Source: [Clostridium] citroniae WAL-17108 (GTDB lineage Bacteria > Bacillota > Clostridia > Lachnospirales > Lachnospiraceae). From it: a DNA stretch of 55,010 nt. Every line of letters begins with the position of its first letter. Positions within the stretch are counted from its first letter, which is position 1. Positions 1 to 7,827 of this stretch are shown piece after piece. Made by a program: the position numbers and the translations under genes. A model generated the notes under the pieces. It made no database searches, was not told where the DNA came from, and was given only the letters and a program-made list of their open reading frames with translations. The DNA lies in NCBI RefSeq assembly GCF_000233455.1, contig NZ_JH376433.1, positions 73,794 through 128,803 of the forward strand, given 5' to 3'.

Positions 1-205
1 AGTATTTGCCGGTGGATTCCATACAGACTTCATAGCATTCATTAACAAGAAGCCACTGTTTGAATTCAAGTATAGAATTGTTAAAAGTAGAAAAACGCTT
101 TTTCAGGTAGTCAGGTTCTATTCTACCAGAAGTTTTGATGATTGTAGCGACGAGAAAAGATTTGTGAACATCGACACCACAACAGGTTTGGTAAGTAACT
201 TTCAT
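1..205 (-). CDS. IS110-family transposase, N-terminal part (runs off the left edge)
   Basis: The minus strand from 205 down to 1 reads as an uninterrupted protein start: MKVTYQTCCGVDVHKSF, ending in MESTGKY at the window edge. GVDVHK and ESTGKY are hallmarks of the RuvC-like DEDD catalytic domain at the N terminus of IS110/IS1111/IS116 transposases, where the first Asp and the Glu are metal ligands. About 68 residues are visible; family members are usually 300-420 aa, so most of the gene lies outside. The start at 205 is preferred over the ATG at 211 because a GGAG sits at about 213-216, a good distance only for 205. Composition is more AT-rich than the following genes, fitting an inserted element. 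Whether the rest is intact cannot be seen. Confidence 0.85.
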   Translation of the reverse strand, partial: MKVTYQTCCGVDVHKSFLVATIIKTSGRIEPDYLKKRFSTFNNSILEFKQWLLVNECYEVCMESTGKY

Positions 206-460
206 AGTCATGCTCCTTTCTAAAGTAAGATAAGAAGCCATTGACTGAACTGCCACACAATTTAACCAAGGCGTTAAAACAATTCTTAGTGTACGGACTC
301 GTAGTACCACTTATTTGTGCTTGAAAAGGCAGGACTTACACTGATTATAATGCTGTCTAAAACGAGAAAGAATTTACAACTCCTCCTCCCGTGCTTTGTA
401 GTATAGCTTCTTAGAAGCATTATCTCACGGAGTAGAGGTTTTGAAAATCTTTCATTACTA
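206..460 (-). other. Probable non-coding end of the IS110 element (possible bridge-RNA region)
   Basis: This stretch has no convincing gene. It is AT-rich like the transposase. It holds a small stem (AGTGTAC at 288-294 against GTACCACT at 304-311, loop 295-303) and a minus-strand TATAAT at 349-344. IS110-group elements are known to encode a bridge RNA in the non-coding end upstream of the transposase, so such an RNA could lie here. The right boundary of the element is not visible, because these elements lack terminal inverted repeats. The assignment is inference. Confidence 0.3.
321..351 (+). promoter_or_regulatory. Possible promoter for the redox cluster
   Basis: TTGAAA (321-326) and TATAAT (346-351) are separated by 19 bp, longer than ideal. 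The same -10 is nearly palindromic, so it could instead serve the minus-strand element. A stable 6-bp hairpin (CGCGCC, CGAA loop, GGCGCG; 468-483) lies just before the Shine-Dalgarno of the next gene. Confidence 0.3.
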
Positions 461-499
461 TTTGTGCCGCGCCCGAAGGCGCGCGGAATGGAGATTATA

Positions 500-1267
500 A
501 TGAAACAGAAACTTGCCGCACTTGCGGCTGCAATGACTGTATTGTCAGCCGGATGCAGGCAGGATCCCGTATCCGGTCCGCCGGCGGCTGCAATACAGAA
601 TAAAGCCAATGTAGAACATGAGACAATCACGCAAGCTGCCGGGGAAGCTCCACGTATACTGATCGCCTACTTTACCCGGCTGGACAATACGGAAGCAGAG
701 TTTAATGATATCCTTCAAGGCGGAGGCCCCTATGGTTCCCTGGGAAATTCCCTGGATGAAGCAGACCTGGATGCTGTTTCGTCCGCCAGTATCCAGGTAA
801 TAGACGGAGAAGTTGTGGGCAGTACAGAAGCTGTTGCACGAATGATTTACGAAAATACAGACGGTGATCTGTTTTCCATACAGACGGTGCAGGACTATCC
901 TGTGGATTACAATACCCTGATCAGCCAGGGCGGTGAGGAACGGAATCAGGGCACAAGGCCGGAACTGTCAAGTCATGTGGAGAACATGCAGGATTATGAT
1001 ATTATATTTTTAGGGTTTCCCAACTGGTGGCACGATATGCCCATGCCCCTTTACAGCTTCCTGGAGGAATATGATTTTTCCGGTAAAACAGTAATCCCAT
1101 TTGTCACCAGTGCCGGCAGCGGATTCTCCGGAACCATTGGTACCATTCAGGATACGCTGCCGGAAGCAGTTGTTGTAAAGGATGGATTTCAGGTACAGAT
1201 GCGTTCTGTTACCGTGGCAAAGCCAGATGTGGATCATTGGATAGACGGACTGAAAATCACCCCTTGA
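500..1267 (+). CDS. Exported flavodoxin-like lipoprotein
   Basis: The start at 500 is preferred because GGAG at 490-493 precedes it by 6 nt and it opens a lipoprotein signal (MKQKLAAL, hydrophobic stretch, LSAGC with the lipidated Cys at residue 19). Upstream in-frame codons would put charged residues before the signal. After a linker of about 40 residues comes a flavodoxin fold of the Flavodoxin_4 type: RILIAYF strand, a degenerate phosphate loop (FTRLDNTEAE), YDIIFLGFPNWW, and TVIPFVTSAGSGF. The FMN phosphate loop departs from the usual S/T-x-T-G-N-T, so cofactor binding is uncertain. The mature protein would sit outside the membrane, unusual because classic flavodoxins are cytoplasmic. It is first in a tandem set with the genes at 1291 and 2817. 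Partner and substrate are unknown. Confidence 0.85.
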   Translation: MKQKLAALAAAMTVLSAGCRQDPVSGPPAAAIQNKANVEHETITQAAGEAPRILIAYFTRLDNTEAEFNDILQGGGPYGSLGNSLDEADLDAVSSASIQVIDGEVVGSTEAVARMIYENTDGDLFSIQTVQDYPVDYNTLISQGGEERNQGTRPELSSHVENMQDYDIIFLGFPNWWHDMPMPLYSFLEEYDFSGKTVIPFVTSAGSGFSGTIGTIQDTLPEAVVVKDGFQVQMRSVTVAKPDVDHWIDGLKITP

Positions 1268-1290
1268 TGACAAAACAGTGGAGGTACGTT

Positions 1291-2805
1291 ATGGATAAGA
1301 ACAGATTTTACAGTTTTTCGGTTTTTCTTCTGTCAGCAGTGCTTTTGGCAGGATGCGGTACAGGCACAGGAGATGCAAAAACAGGCGGTTCCCTATCTCC
1401 ATCCCAAAATCCGGAACACCTCGAACCGTTGGAGCAATTGGTGACTTCAGGCAGCGCCGGTTCCGGACAGGGTATACAGGGGGAGATTGGTGGGGATGAG
1501 TTCATACTTGTAGCTGGTGGAAGCTTTGATATGGGAAGTCCGGAGTCTGAGGCCTGGAGAAGTAATGATGAAACGCAGCATTCCGTTACAGTAGATGATT
1601 TTTATCTGTCTCCCTGCGAAGTGACCCAGTATGAGTACCGGCAGGTTATGGGCGCCAATCCCAGTTCTTTTATTGGTGAAAATCTGCCGGTGGAAATGGT
1701 CTCCTGGCTGGACGCGGTTAATTACTGCAATACCCGCAGCGAAAAGGAGGGGTTGGAACCGGCCTATGAGATCGGGGATGGCACCATAAGCTGGAACCGT
1801 AGCGCTTCAGGATACAGGCTTCCAACCGAGGCTGAGTGGGAATACGCCTGCCGGGCCGGTACAGTGACCCCATTTAATACCCAGACTTCCATCAGTGCGG
1901 AGGAGGCAAACTATTGGGGAGATTATCCCTATATGATTGAGGACAACTATTTTTCCCAGGGGAATCTGGAGACAAAGCCGGGCGTATACCGCCAGATCAC
2001 AACGGCGGTGGGAAGCTTTCAGCCCAATGCCTGGGGATTCTATGATATGCATGGAAACGTAGGTGAGTGGGTGTGGGACTGTTACGGATCCTATGACAGT
2101 ACCGACAGCGAAAATCCCACAGGGCCGGACAATGGGACCCGAAGGGTCAACAGGGGCGGAGGCTGGAATGACTTTGCTAAAAATCTCCGCTCCGCTTACC
2201 GCGCCGCAATGCCGGAGGACAATAAGAGTTATAACATAGGCTTCCGCCTTGCAAGAAATGCAGCGGTACTCTCCGGCGCGGTAGTAACGTCAAAAGGCCG
2301 GGAAAAGGAGGACGGCGGAAGTGGAAGGGTGCTGATCGCATATTTTTCCTGGGGAGGAAATACCAGGGGGATTGCCCGGGAAATTGAGCGCCAGACAGGG
2401 GAGGATCTCTTTGAAATAGAGATGGTGACTCCTTATTCCGCTGATTACAATACCGTACTTGACCAGGCACAGAATGACCAGAACATACAGGCAAGGCCGG
2501 AACTGGCAAACCATGTGGAGGACATATCCCAATATGACATCGTAATTCTGGGATATCCCAACTGGTGGGCATCGATTCCCATGCCGGTAGCAACCTTCCT
2601 GGAGGAATATGATCTCACAGGGAAGATTATCATTCCCTTTTGCAGCCATGGAGGCGGAAGGTTTGGGCAGAGCCTGACAGCTATTGCTAAGCTGGCCCCT
2701 GCTGCGGAAATCCGGGAAGGACTGGCAATTTCTTACTCCGGCGGTGACCGTATGCCTGGAGACGTGACGGAATGGCTGGAACAAAACGGTATTGATACCC
2801 AGTAA
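1291..2805 (+). CDS. Lipoprotein: FGE-sulfatase (SUMF1-like) domain fused to flavodoxin domain
   Basis: Start 1291 has GGAGG at 1280-1284 and gives a clean lipoprotein signal ending LLAGC (Cys 22). Residues about 65-325 form an FGE-sulfatase/SUMF1 fold: FILVAGGSFDMGSP, EVTQYEYRQVMG, YRLPTEAEWEYACRAG, GFYDMHGNVGEWVWD, RVNRGGGW, GFRLAR. The paired C-terminal cysteines that bind copper in true formylglycine-generating enzymes are absent here (the segment reads NLRSAYRAA), so sulfatase activation is unlikely; many SUMF1-like domains are binding modules. Residues about 345-500 are a flavodoxin domain (VLIAYFSWGGNTRGIA, IVILGYPNWWASIPM, GKIIIPFCSHGGG) closely resembling the neighbouring gene product. 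The two domains in one exported protein are unusual. It follows the upstream gene by 23 bp and is probably co-transcribed. Confidence 0.88.
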   Translation: MDKNRFYSFSVFLLSAVLLAGCGTGTGDAKTGGSLSPSQNPEHLEPLEQLVTSGSAGSGQGIQGEIGGDEFILVAGGSFDMGSPESEAWRSNDETQHSVTVDDFYLSPCEVTQYEYRQVMGANPSSFIGENLPVEMVSWLDAVNYCNTRSEKEGLEPAYEIGDGTISWNRSASGYRLPTEAEWEYACRAGTVTPFNTQTSISAEEANYWGDYPYMIEDNYFSQGNLETKPGVYRQITTAVGSFQPNAWGFYDMHGNVGEWVWDCYGSYDSTDSENPTGPDNGTRRVNRGGGWNDFAKNLRSAYRAAMPEDNKSYNIGFRLARNAAVLSGAVVTSKGREKEDGGSGRVLIAYFSWGGNTRGIAREIERQTGEDLFEIEMVTPYSADYNTVLDQAQNDQNIQARPELANHVEDISQYDIVILGYPNWWASIPMPVATFLEEYDLTGKIIIPFCSHGGGRFGQSLTAIAKLAPAAEIREGLAISYSGGDRMPGDVTEWLEQNGIDTQ

Positions 2806-2816
2806 TATGAAGCCGG

Positions 2817-3368
2817 ATGGAGAGAGGAGTGATTTCGGCAGCAGTGGAAACGGGGGCGAAAGCTAGGAATGGGAAAAAAATACTAATTGCCTGTTTCTCC
2901 AATACAGGGAACACCTTAAGGGTTGCAAAAGTAATCCGGCGGATAACCGGAGGAACCTTATGCGTGATATATCCGTGGCAGCCGTATCCATCGGAATATT
3001 GCAAACTCAAAAAGCAGGCAGAAAAGGAAATCCGGGAGAACCATAGGCCCAGGCTTCTGCCATTTGAGACAATACCGGAAGGATATGATGTAATATTTAT
3101 AGGAACACCTTGCTGGAGGGGGAGGATCTCCCCTCCGGCGGCTTCCTTTTTAGAACGGATACAAACAGATGGCAAAATTGTGATCCCATTCTGTACCCAC
3201 AGAGGGGAAGAACGTGGATGTGTGGAGCAGGATATTGCCGTATTATGCCCAAACGCACAAGTACAAGCTGGATTTCATGTTACCAATGCCGGTGGAGACA
3301 GAATAGCGGAAGAACTGGAGTCCTGGATTCAGGGGCTGCAGAGGCAGGGGATGGATAAGATCAAGTAA
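2817..3368 (+). CDS. Flavodoxin family protein
   Basis: This is a 183-aa flavodoxin. After about 20 residues it shows ILIACFSNTGNTLRVA, a canonical FMN phosphate-binding loop (S-N-T-G-N-T), then DVIFIGTPCWRGRISPP and KIVIPFCTHRGEERG. No signal peptide is evident, so it should be cytoplasmic, unlike the two preceding flavodoxin-like proteins. It is likely a one- or two-electron carrier or an FMN-dependent reductase for the cluster. It begins 11 bp after the upstream stop, so co-transcription is likely. The start is uncertain: no strong ribosome-binding site precedes 2817, and GTG codons at 2829 and 2844 are alternatives, with the GAGAGGAG between them possibly serving 2844. Confidence 0.85.
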   Translation: MERGVISAAVETGAKARNGKKILIACFSNTGNTLRVAKVIRRITGGTLCVIYPWQPYPSEYCKLKKQAEKEIRENHRPRLLPFETIPEGYDVIFIGTPCWRGRISPPAASFLERIQTDGKIVIPFCTHRGEERGCVEQDIAVLCPNAQVQAGFHVTNAGGDRIAEELESWIQGLQRQGMDKIK

Positions 3369-3409
3369 AATCAGCATGGATAAAACAATAGAGAGGAGTC
3401 GATCGTACA

Positions 3410-3934
3410 ATGAAAATGGTGAGAATGTTAGTGGGAATGCTGGGAGGGATGGCACTGATGCTAAGTGCATGCGGTTCGCAGGCAGATCAAGTACAAGAGT
3501 CAGAAAAGGGTTCTTCCAACAGTGTACCGGCAACCGGTACCTATCCGGACGGCAGTACCCCACAATTCAGCGGCAAACGGCTGCGTCTTACAGTGGACGG
3601 GAACGAGGTCATTATTGCCATGTATGACAATACAGCTGCGGATGCATACCTGGAAAGGCTGCCTTTGGATAACGTAGAATTCTACGATCTTTCCGGTATA
3701 GAAAAACCGGCAAGAAATGACGGTGCCCCATTCTCCATTGCTGATGAAGATCCGGGATATGACCCGGTTACCGGAGAGATGGTGATTTACCGGCCATGGG
3801 GCAGTTTTACGATTTTCTATGAAGATTTCCGCCACTCTAACGAACTTGTGCCTCTGGGGGTCGTGGAAAGCGGGCTGGAAGTATTGTCCGGGGAAGAGGA
3901 TGACTTTACGGGGACCATTGAGTTTATGGAGTAA
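3410..3934 (+). CDS. Cyclophilin-like domain lipoprotein
   Basis: A lipoprotein signal (MKMVRMLV, hydrophobic stretch, LSAC with Cys 21) is followed by a spacer and a domain of about 115 residues: LRLTVDGNEVIIAMYDNTAADAYLERLPL, YRPWGSFTIFYEDF, LVPLGVVESGLEVL. This matches the small cyclophilin-like domain common in Clostridia, where the pattern of a short disordered-loop residue set (MYDN), PWG and F-Y-x-D-F recurs. These proteins have the cyclophilin barrel, but peptidyl-prolyl isomerase activity is unproven. In many genomes they sit beside flavodoxins and aldo/keto reductases, as here. A ribosome-binding site GAGGAG is at 3393-3398, somewhat far; the in-frame ATG at 3416 is an alternative. 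Confidence 0.82.
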   Translation: MKMVRMLVGMLGGMALMLSACGSQADQVQESEKGSSNSVPATGTYPDGSTPQFSGKRLRLTVDGNEVIIAMYDNTAADAYLERLPLDNVEFYDLSGIEKPARNDGAPFSIADEDPGYDPVTGEMVIYRPWGSFTIFYEDFRHSNELVPLGVVESGLEVLSGEEDDFTGTIEFME

Positions 3935-3947
3935 AGAGGAGGAGAAG

Positions 3948-5015
3948 ATGAAATATACCAAACTAGGTAATTCAGACTTGACCGTATCCCGCATTTGCCT
4001 GGGATGTATGGGGTTTGGGGATCCACAGAAGGGCCAGCATAGCTGGACATTGGACGAAGAACGTTCCAGAGAAATTATAAAACGGGCGCTTGAACTAGGG
4101 GTCAATTTCTTTGATACGGCAATTGCCTATCAGAGCGGAACCAGCGAGCAGTTTTTAGGGCATGCGCTAAAGGATTTCACAGAGCGCAAGGATGTAGCGA
4201 TCGCCACCAAGTTTCTTCCACGCACCCCGGAAGAAATCGCAAAGGGAGTCAGCGGACAGGAGCATATTCAGCGTATGATGGATAAAAGCCTGGAAAATCT
4301 GGGCGTGGATTATGTGGATCTGTATATCTACCATATGTGGGATTACCAAACGCCTCTTTATGATATAATGGACGGCTTAAACCGTGTGGTAAAAACCGGA
4401 AAGGCCCGGTACATCGGAATCTCCAACTGCTTTGCGTGGCAGCTGGCAAAGGCCAATGCACTGGCGCAACGGGAGGGCTTTGCAACATTTGTTTCCGTCC
4501 AGGGGCATTACAATCTGATTTTCCGGGAGGAGGAACGGGAGATGGTTCCGTATTGCAGGGAGGAAACAATTGCACTGACTCCTTACAGTGCACTGGCAGG
4601 AGGACGGCTGTCCAGGAGGCCGGGGGAATCCTCAAAGCGGCTGGAGGAGGACGCTTTTGCCAGATTCAAATATGATAAGACAACTGAGCTGGATCAGGTG
4701 ATCATCAGCCGGGTAGCAGAGCTGGCAGACCGCAGGAACGTATCCATGACAGAGATCGCGCTGGCATGGCTTCTGACAAAGGTAACGTCCCCGGTGGTGG
4801 GTGCCACGAAATTCCATCATATTGAGGGTGCGGCAGCGGCAGTGGAGCTGGAATTGACCGATGAGGAGCTGACTTATCTGGAAGAAGCCTATGTGGCCCA
4901 CAGCCTGACAGGCGTCATGGCGCAGAACAGGCCGGAGACAATCAGTGACAAGCATTTTGGCCGTAGGAGAACAGAAGATCTGACAAGGAATTTAAGGAGG
5001 GAAAGATGGAAATAA
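3948..5015 (+). CDS. Aldo/keto reductase
   Basis: A 355-aa NAD(P)H-dependent aldo/keto reductase. Start 3948 follows GAGGAGG at 3937-3943; longer upstream readings only run into the preceding gene. Family signatures are the opening TKLGNSDLTVSRICLGCMGFG, the catalytic tetrad Asp and Tyr in NFFDTAIAYQSG, Lys in IATKF, and His in DLYIYHMWD. The NAD(P) site is supported by ISNCFAWQLAKANALA and by VVGATK near the C terminus. It resembles the YghZ/Tas-like, Gcy-type branch acting on small aldehydes and ketones; the substrate is not deducible. It overlaps the next gene by 10 bp, so translational coupling is likely. A reductase beside flavodoxins suggests a shared detoxification or redox role, which is inference. 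Confidence 0.93.
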   Translation: MKYTKLGNSDLTVSRICLGCMGFGDPQKGQHSWTLDEERSREIIKRALELGVNFFDTAIAYQSGTSEQFLGHALKDFTERKDVAIATKFLPRTPEEIAKGVSGQEHIQRMMDKSLENLGVDYVDLYIYHMWDYQTPLYDIMDGLNRVVKTGKARYIGISNCFAWQLAKANALAQREGFATFVSVQGHYNLIFREEEREMVPYCREETIALTPYSALAGGRLSRRPGESSKRLEEDAFARFKYDKTTELDQVIISRVAELADRRNVSMTEIALAWLLTKVTSPVVGATKFHHIEGAAAAVELELTDEELTYLEEAYVAHSLTGVMAQNRPETISDKHFGRRRTEDLTRNLRRERWK

Positions 5016-5704
5016 AAAGTTTATATGACACGGATCCCGAATTTGTGGAACGTGTGGAATATTTCATACGGGAGGAAGTTACAAAAGAGGAGGGACAGCA
5101 GCTGGAAGAACCGGTACGCTCCATGGTAATCCTGGCCTCATTGATTGGATGCCAGGGTGTTGAACTTTTCCGTGAACTCCTTCCGTCAGCCCTTGACGGA
5201 GGGCTGACACCGGTAATGATAAAAGAGATCCTTTACCAGTCCACAGATTATGTTGGTCTGGGACGGATGCTGGGATTCTTGACAGTGGTTAATGAAGTGC
5301 TTAAAAGCCGGGGCATTTCCCTGCCCCTTGAGGCGCAGGCCACCACCACGTTGGAAGACCGCCTGGAAAGAGGTTCCCAGGCGCAGGTGGATATCTTTGG
5401 CGAAGGGATGCGGGACTTTTGGAAAAAGGGACATATAAACCGATGGCTTGCCGCAAACTGCTTTGGGGATTACTATACACGCAAGGGTCTGAATCTGGCC
5501 CAGAGGGAACTGATCACATTTTGTTTCCTGGCGGCCCAGGGCGGATGCGAGCCCCAGCTGATCAGTCATGGGGCGGCTAATATGCGGCTTGGCAATACAA
5601 AGGAATATTTGATGAAAGTAATCTCACAGTGTTTACCCTATATTGGCTATCCGCGCAGCTTAAATGCCATCACTTGCGTGAATAAGGCGGTGGAAGGGAA
5701 ATGA
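5006..5704 (+). CDS. Carboxymuconolactone decarboxylase family protein (two-domain)
   Basis: 232 aa with two CMD-like helical repeats. Domain 1 (about 30-105) has VRSMVILASLIGCQGVELFRELLP and TPVMIKEILYQSTDYVG. Domain 2 (about 130-228) has QRELITFCFLAAQGGCEPQLISHGAANMRLG and CLPYIGYPRSLNAI. The second domain keeps the C-x2-Q-x3-H pattern of decarboxylase-like members instead of the CxxCxxxH of AhpD peroxidases, so peroxidase activity is not expected. Proteins of this size are frequently encoded next to aldo/keto reductases and cyclophilin-like lipoproteins in Firmicutes. AAGGAGGG lies just before the ATG. Substrate unknown. Confidence 0.9.
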   Translation: MEIKSLYDTDPEFVERVEYFIREEVTKEEGQQLEEPVRSMVILASLIGCQGVELFRELLPSALDGGLTPVMIKEILYQSTDYVGLGRMLGFLTVVNEVLKSRGISLPLEAQATTTLEDRLERGSQAQVDIFGEGMRDFWKKGHINRWLAANCFGDYYTRKGLNLAQRELITFCFLAAQGGCEPQLISHGAANMRLGNTKEYLMKVISQCLPYIGYPRSLNAITCVNKAVEGK

Positions 5705-5776
5705 CAGAGGGGAATAACGGGATTTTTGTGATGTAACAGTATCTCCCAGGTAACTATGGCACAAAATTGTGCTTAC

Positions 5777-5805
5777 TTTACAATCCGTCTGTCCGGTCCT
5801 ATGAT
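5777..5805 (+). promoter_or_regulatory. Sigma-A type promoter
   Basis: TTTACA (5777-5782) and TATGAT (5800-5805) with exactly 17 bp between. It sits in the 167-bp gap before the flavoprotein/ferredoxin gene at 5872, so that gene probably has its own transcript, with a leader of about 60 nt. Confidence 0.6.
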
Positions 5806-5871
5806 AGTTGCATGAGGAACATAGAAGGGAATCATAGCTATATATGCTAAAGGATCCAGGAGGAAGCGGAA

Positions 5872-6489
5872 ATGACAGGAGATCAGTACTTAAAAATCTT
5901 GGTGGAGGATATGCATTCCGCCATCATTGCCACCATTGGAACAGACGGACATCCCCAGACCCGTGTAATAGACATGATGCTTTGGGATGAAAGAGGGGTC
6001 TATTTTCTCACAGCAAAGGGAAAAGCCTTTTATGCACAGCTTATGGAGCAGAAGTTCGCAGCTGTTTCTGCTGCTAAGGATAAAAAATCCGTAACACTCC
6101 GCGGAAAAATTGAAAATATAGGCAATGAAAAACTGGATGAGATTTTTGAAAAAAATTCGTATATGCAGCAGATATATCCATCCCACACCCGGAGTGCACT
6201 GGAGGTGTTCCGGCTTTTCGAGGCCCAGGGAGAGTATTTTGATATCAGTATCCCCTCACATGTGGTCAGGAAACCCATATTGATCGGAAGGCCGAATGCG
6301 ATACAGACATGTTATGTTGTGGGCGTGGAATGTATCGGATGTAAATTATGCTATTCAGTCTGTCCTCAAAAATGCATTGACATCAGCAGAAAGCCGGCAG
6401 TAATCAACCAGAACCAATGCCTGCACTGCGGACAGTGTGCGCAGATCTGCCCAAAGCAGACTATAAGCCGGCAGAGAACAGAAATTTAA
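5872..6489 (+). CDS. Pyridoxamine-5'-phosphate-oxidase-like flavoprotein fused to 2x[4Fe-4S] ferredoxin
   Basis: 205 aa. Residues about 5-130 are a split-barrel FMN-binding domain of the PNPOx-like family (SAIIATIGTDGHPQTRVIDMMLWDERGVYFLTAKGKAF, SVTLRGKIENIG). Residues about 155-200 are a bacterial-type ferredoxin with two clusters: CIGCKLCYSVCP and CLHCGQCAQICP, each a C-x2-C-x2-C-x3-C-P motif. The fusion suggests electrons pass between reduced ferredoxin-like clusters and FMN, acting as a small oxidoreductase in the cytoplasm; the acceptor is unknown. GGAGGAAGCGGA precedes the ATG. It stands after the redox cluster but has its own promoter at 5777-5805. Confidence 0.88.
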   Translation: MTGDQYLKILVEDMHSAIIATIGTDGHPQTRVIDMMLWDERGVYFLTAKGKAFYAQLMEQKFAAVSAAKDKKSVTLRGKIENIGNEKLDEIFEKNSYMQQIYPSHTRSALEVFRLFEAQGEYFDISIPSHVVRKPILIGRPNAIQTCYVVGVECIGCKLCYSVCPQKCIDISRKPAVINQNQCLHCGQCAQICPKQTISRQRTEI

Positions 6490-6621
6490 ACTTATATAAG
6501 GACTGATAATCCTGTTTGACAAGCCCGCCAGACTGTCCATCCTTCCTATTTCTATCATAAATTCACTGAACAGGCGCCGATGCTTCTTGAAGCAACAGGC
6601 CTGGGATATCCAGCATGGTGC

Positions 6622-6649
6622 TTGACATGTCCGGAATCGGCATTATAAT
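6622..6649 (+). promoter_or_regulatory. Near-consensus promoter for the first LacI regulator
   Basis: TTGACA (6622-6627), 16-bp spacer, TATAAT (6644-6649). The start codon follows at 6700. I see no LacI-type palindrome near it, unlike the promoter of the second regulator. The preceding 6490-6621 is non-coding with no clear feature. Confidence 0.75.
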
Positions 6650-6699
6650 AAAGGGTGAGAGTAAATTGCACCCCGAAGGTGTAAGAATGAGAGGGATGT

Positions 6700-7698
6700 A
6701 TGGAAAGCAATAAAAGGGTATCCATTATCGATGTGGCAAAAAAGGCCGGGGTTTCCATCGCAACTGTCTCCAGGGTCATCAACCAAAATGGTGGATATTC
6801 CAAGGAGACGGAAGAACGGGTCAGAAAGACCATAGAAGAGTGCGGATTTACACCTAATGTCAATGCCATTGGCCTGCGGACCAACCGCAGCAACAGTATA
6901 GGCGTCATTGTCCCGGACATCACCAATGAATTTTTTGCCAGAATCATACGGGAATTGGATACCTTTCTTTTAAGCCGGCGCTATTCCCTTCTTGTCTGTA
7001 ATTCCAATGAAGACTATATGCTGGAGAACATGCATATCAAGGGACTGGCTGAAAAGCATGTGGACGGAATCATCTATATATCGGGACAGAATGAGATCAA
7101 AGAGATCAGCGAGATCAAGAACCTACCCATTGTCTACATCGACCGGGCGCCCAAGAACGCGGAGGTTCTGATCCTTTCCGACAATGAGACGGGCGGATAT
7201 CTGGCGGGCAGGGAGCTGATCGCCAAGGGATGCACGAAGATCCTGTTTCTTAGGGATATCCGCTATGCGTCCACGATCCGCAGCCGTAAGGAGGGATTTA
7301 TTCGGGCACTTGGGGAGAACGGCATATCCTTCAGCGAGGAGCTGGAGATGAGCTGTTTTCCGGAATATGAGGAAACCAGAGGCGTGATGGAGCGTCTGCT
7401 GCGGGAAAAGGGATGTTTTTTTGACGGGATTTTCACTACCAATGATATGATGGCTCTGGCATGCATCAATGTGCTGATGGAGAACCGGATCAAAGTGCCT
7501 GACCAGGTCAGGGTGGTTGGATTTGATAATATTTCCCTGTCCCAGTTTGCAAGCCCCCAGATCACCACCATTGCCCAGGACACAAAGGAATTGGCCCTCC
7601 ATGCAGGCGAAACCATACTGAAAATGATAGAAGGAAAAGAGATCAGGAAGAAAAAAACGATCATACCGGTGCGGCTGATCGCACGTGGGACCACATAA
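6700..7698 (+). CDS. LacI-family transcriptional regulator (first paralogue)
   Basis: 332 aa. The N-terminal helix-turn-helix and hinge helix are visible (SIIDVAKKAGVSIATVSRVIN, then NVNAIGLRTNRSNSIGVIVPDI), followed by a periplasmic-binding-protein-like sugar-sensing domain (DGIIYISGQNE, GFDNISLSQFASPQITTIAQD). It is a close paralogue of the product at 7987-8985, collinear over its whole length. In the recognition helix this copy has Ile where the second has Thr, just before ATVSR, a position that helps set operator choice in LacI. It lies upstream of the allose operon and ends 290 bp before the second regulator, separated from it by a terminator at 7788-7815. Probable ligand is D-allose, D-allulose or a phosphorylated form, inferred from neighbours. 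Confidence 0.9.
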   Translation: MESNKRVSIIDVAKKAGVSIATVSRVINQNGGYSKETEERVRKTIEECGFTPNVNAIGLRTNRSNSIGVIVPDITNEFFARIIRELDTFLLSRRYSLLVCNSNEDYMLENMHIKGLAEKHVDGIIYISGQNEIKEISEIKNLPIVYIDRAPKNAEVLILSDNETGGYLAGRELIAKGCTKILFLRDIRYASTIRSRKEGFIRALGENGISFSEELEMSCFPEYEETRGVMERLLREKGCFFDGIFTTNDMMALACINVLMENRIKVPDQVRVVGFDNISLSQFASPQITTIAQDTKELALHAGETILKMIEGKEIRKKKTIIPVRLIARGTT

Positions 7699-7787
7699 TT
7701 GCATGCAGGCCCAACATAAGTGTACGCGTAACCACACGGTCTCATAAGAACCACATGGTCTTCGGTGAAATTATATGAATAGGAAAA

Positions 7788-7815
7788 CCTTTCCGTAAGG
7801 CGGGAAGGCTTTTTT
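7788..7815 (+). terminator. Rho-independent terminator after the first LacI gene
   Basis: CCTTTCCG (7788-7795), loop of 5, CGGGAAGG (7801-7808; one G-U pair), then a run of seven T. The bases just before the stem (GAAAACCTTTCC) also resemble the operator half-sites downstream, probably by chance. Confidence 0.8.
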
Positions 7816-7827
7816 TACGCTTATTGA

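Noticed and set aside
1291..2805. True formylglycine-generating enzyme
   Set aside because: The two C-terminal active-site cysteines are missing and no sulfatase gene is nearby.
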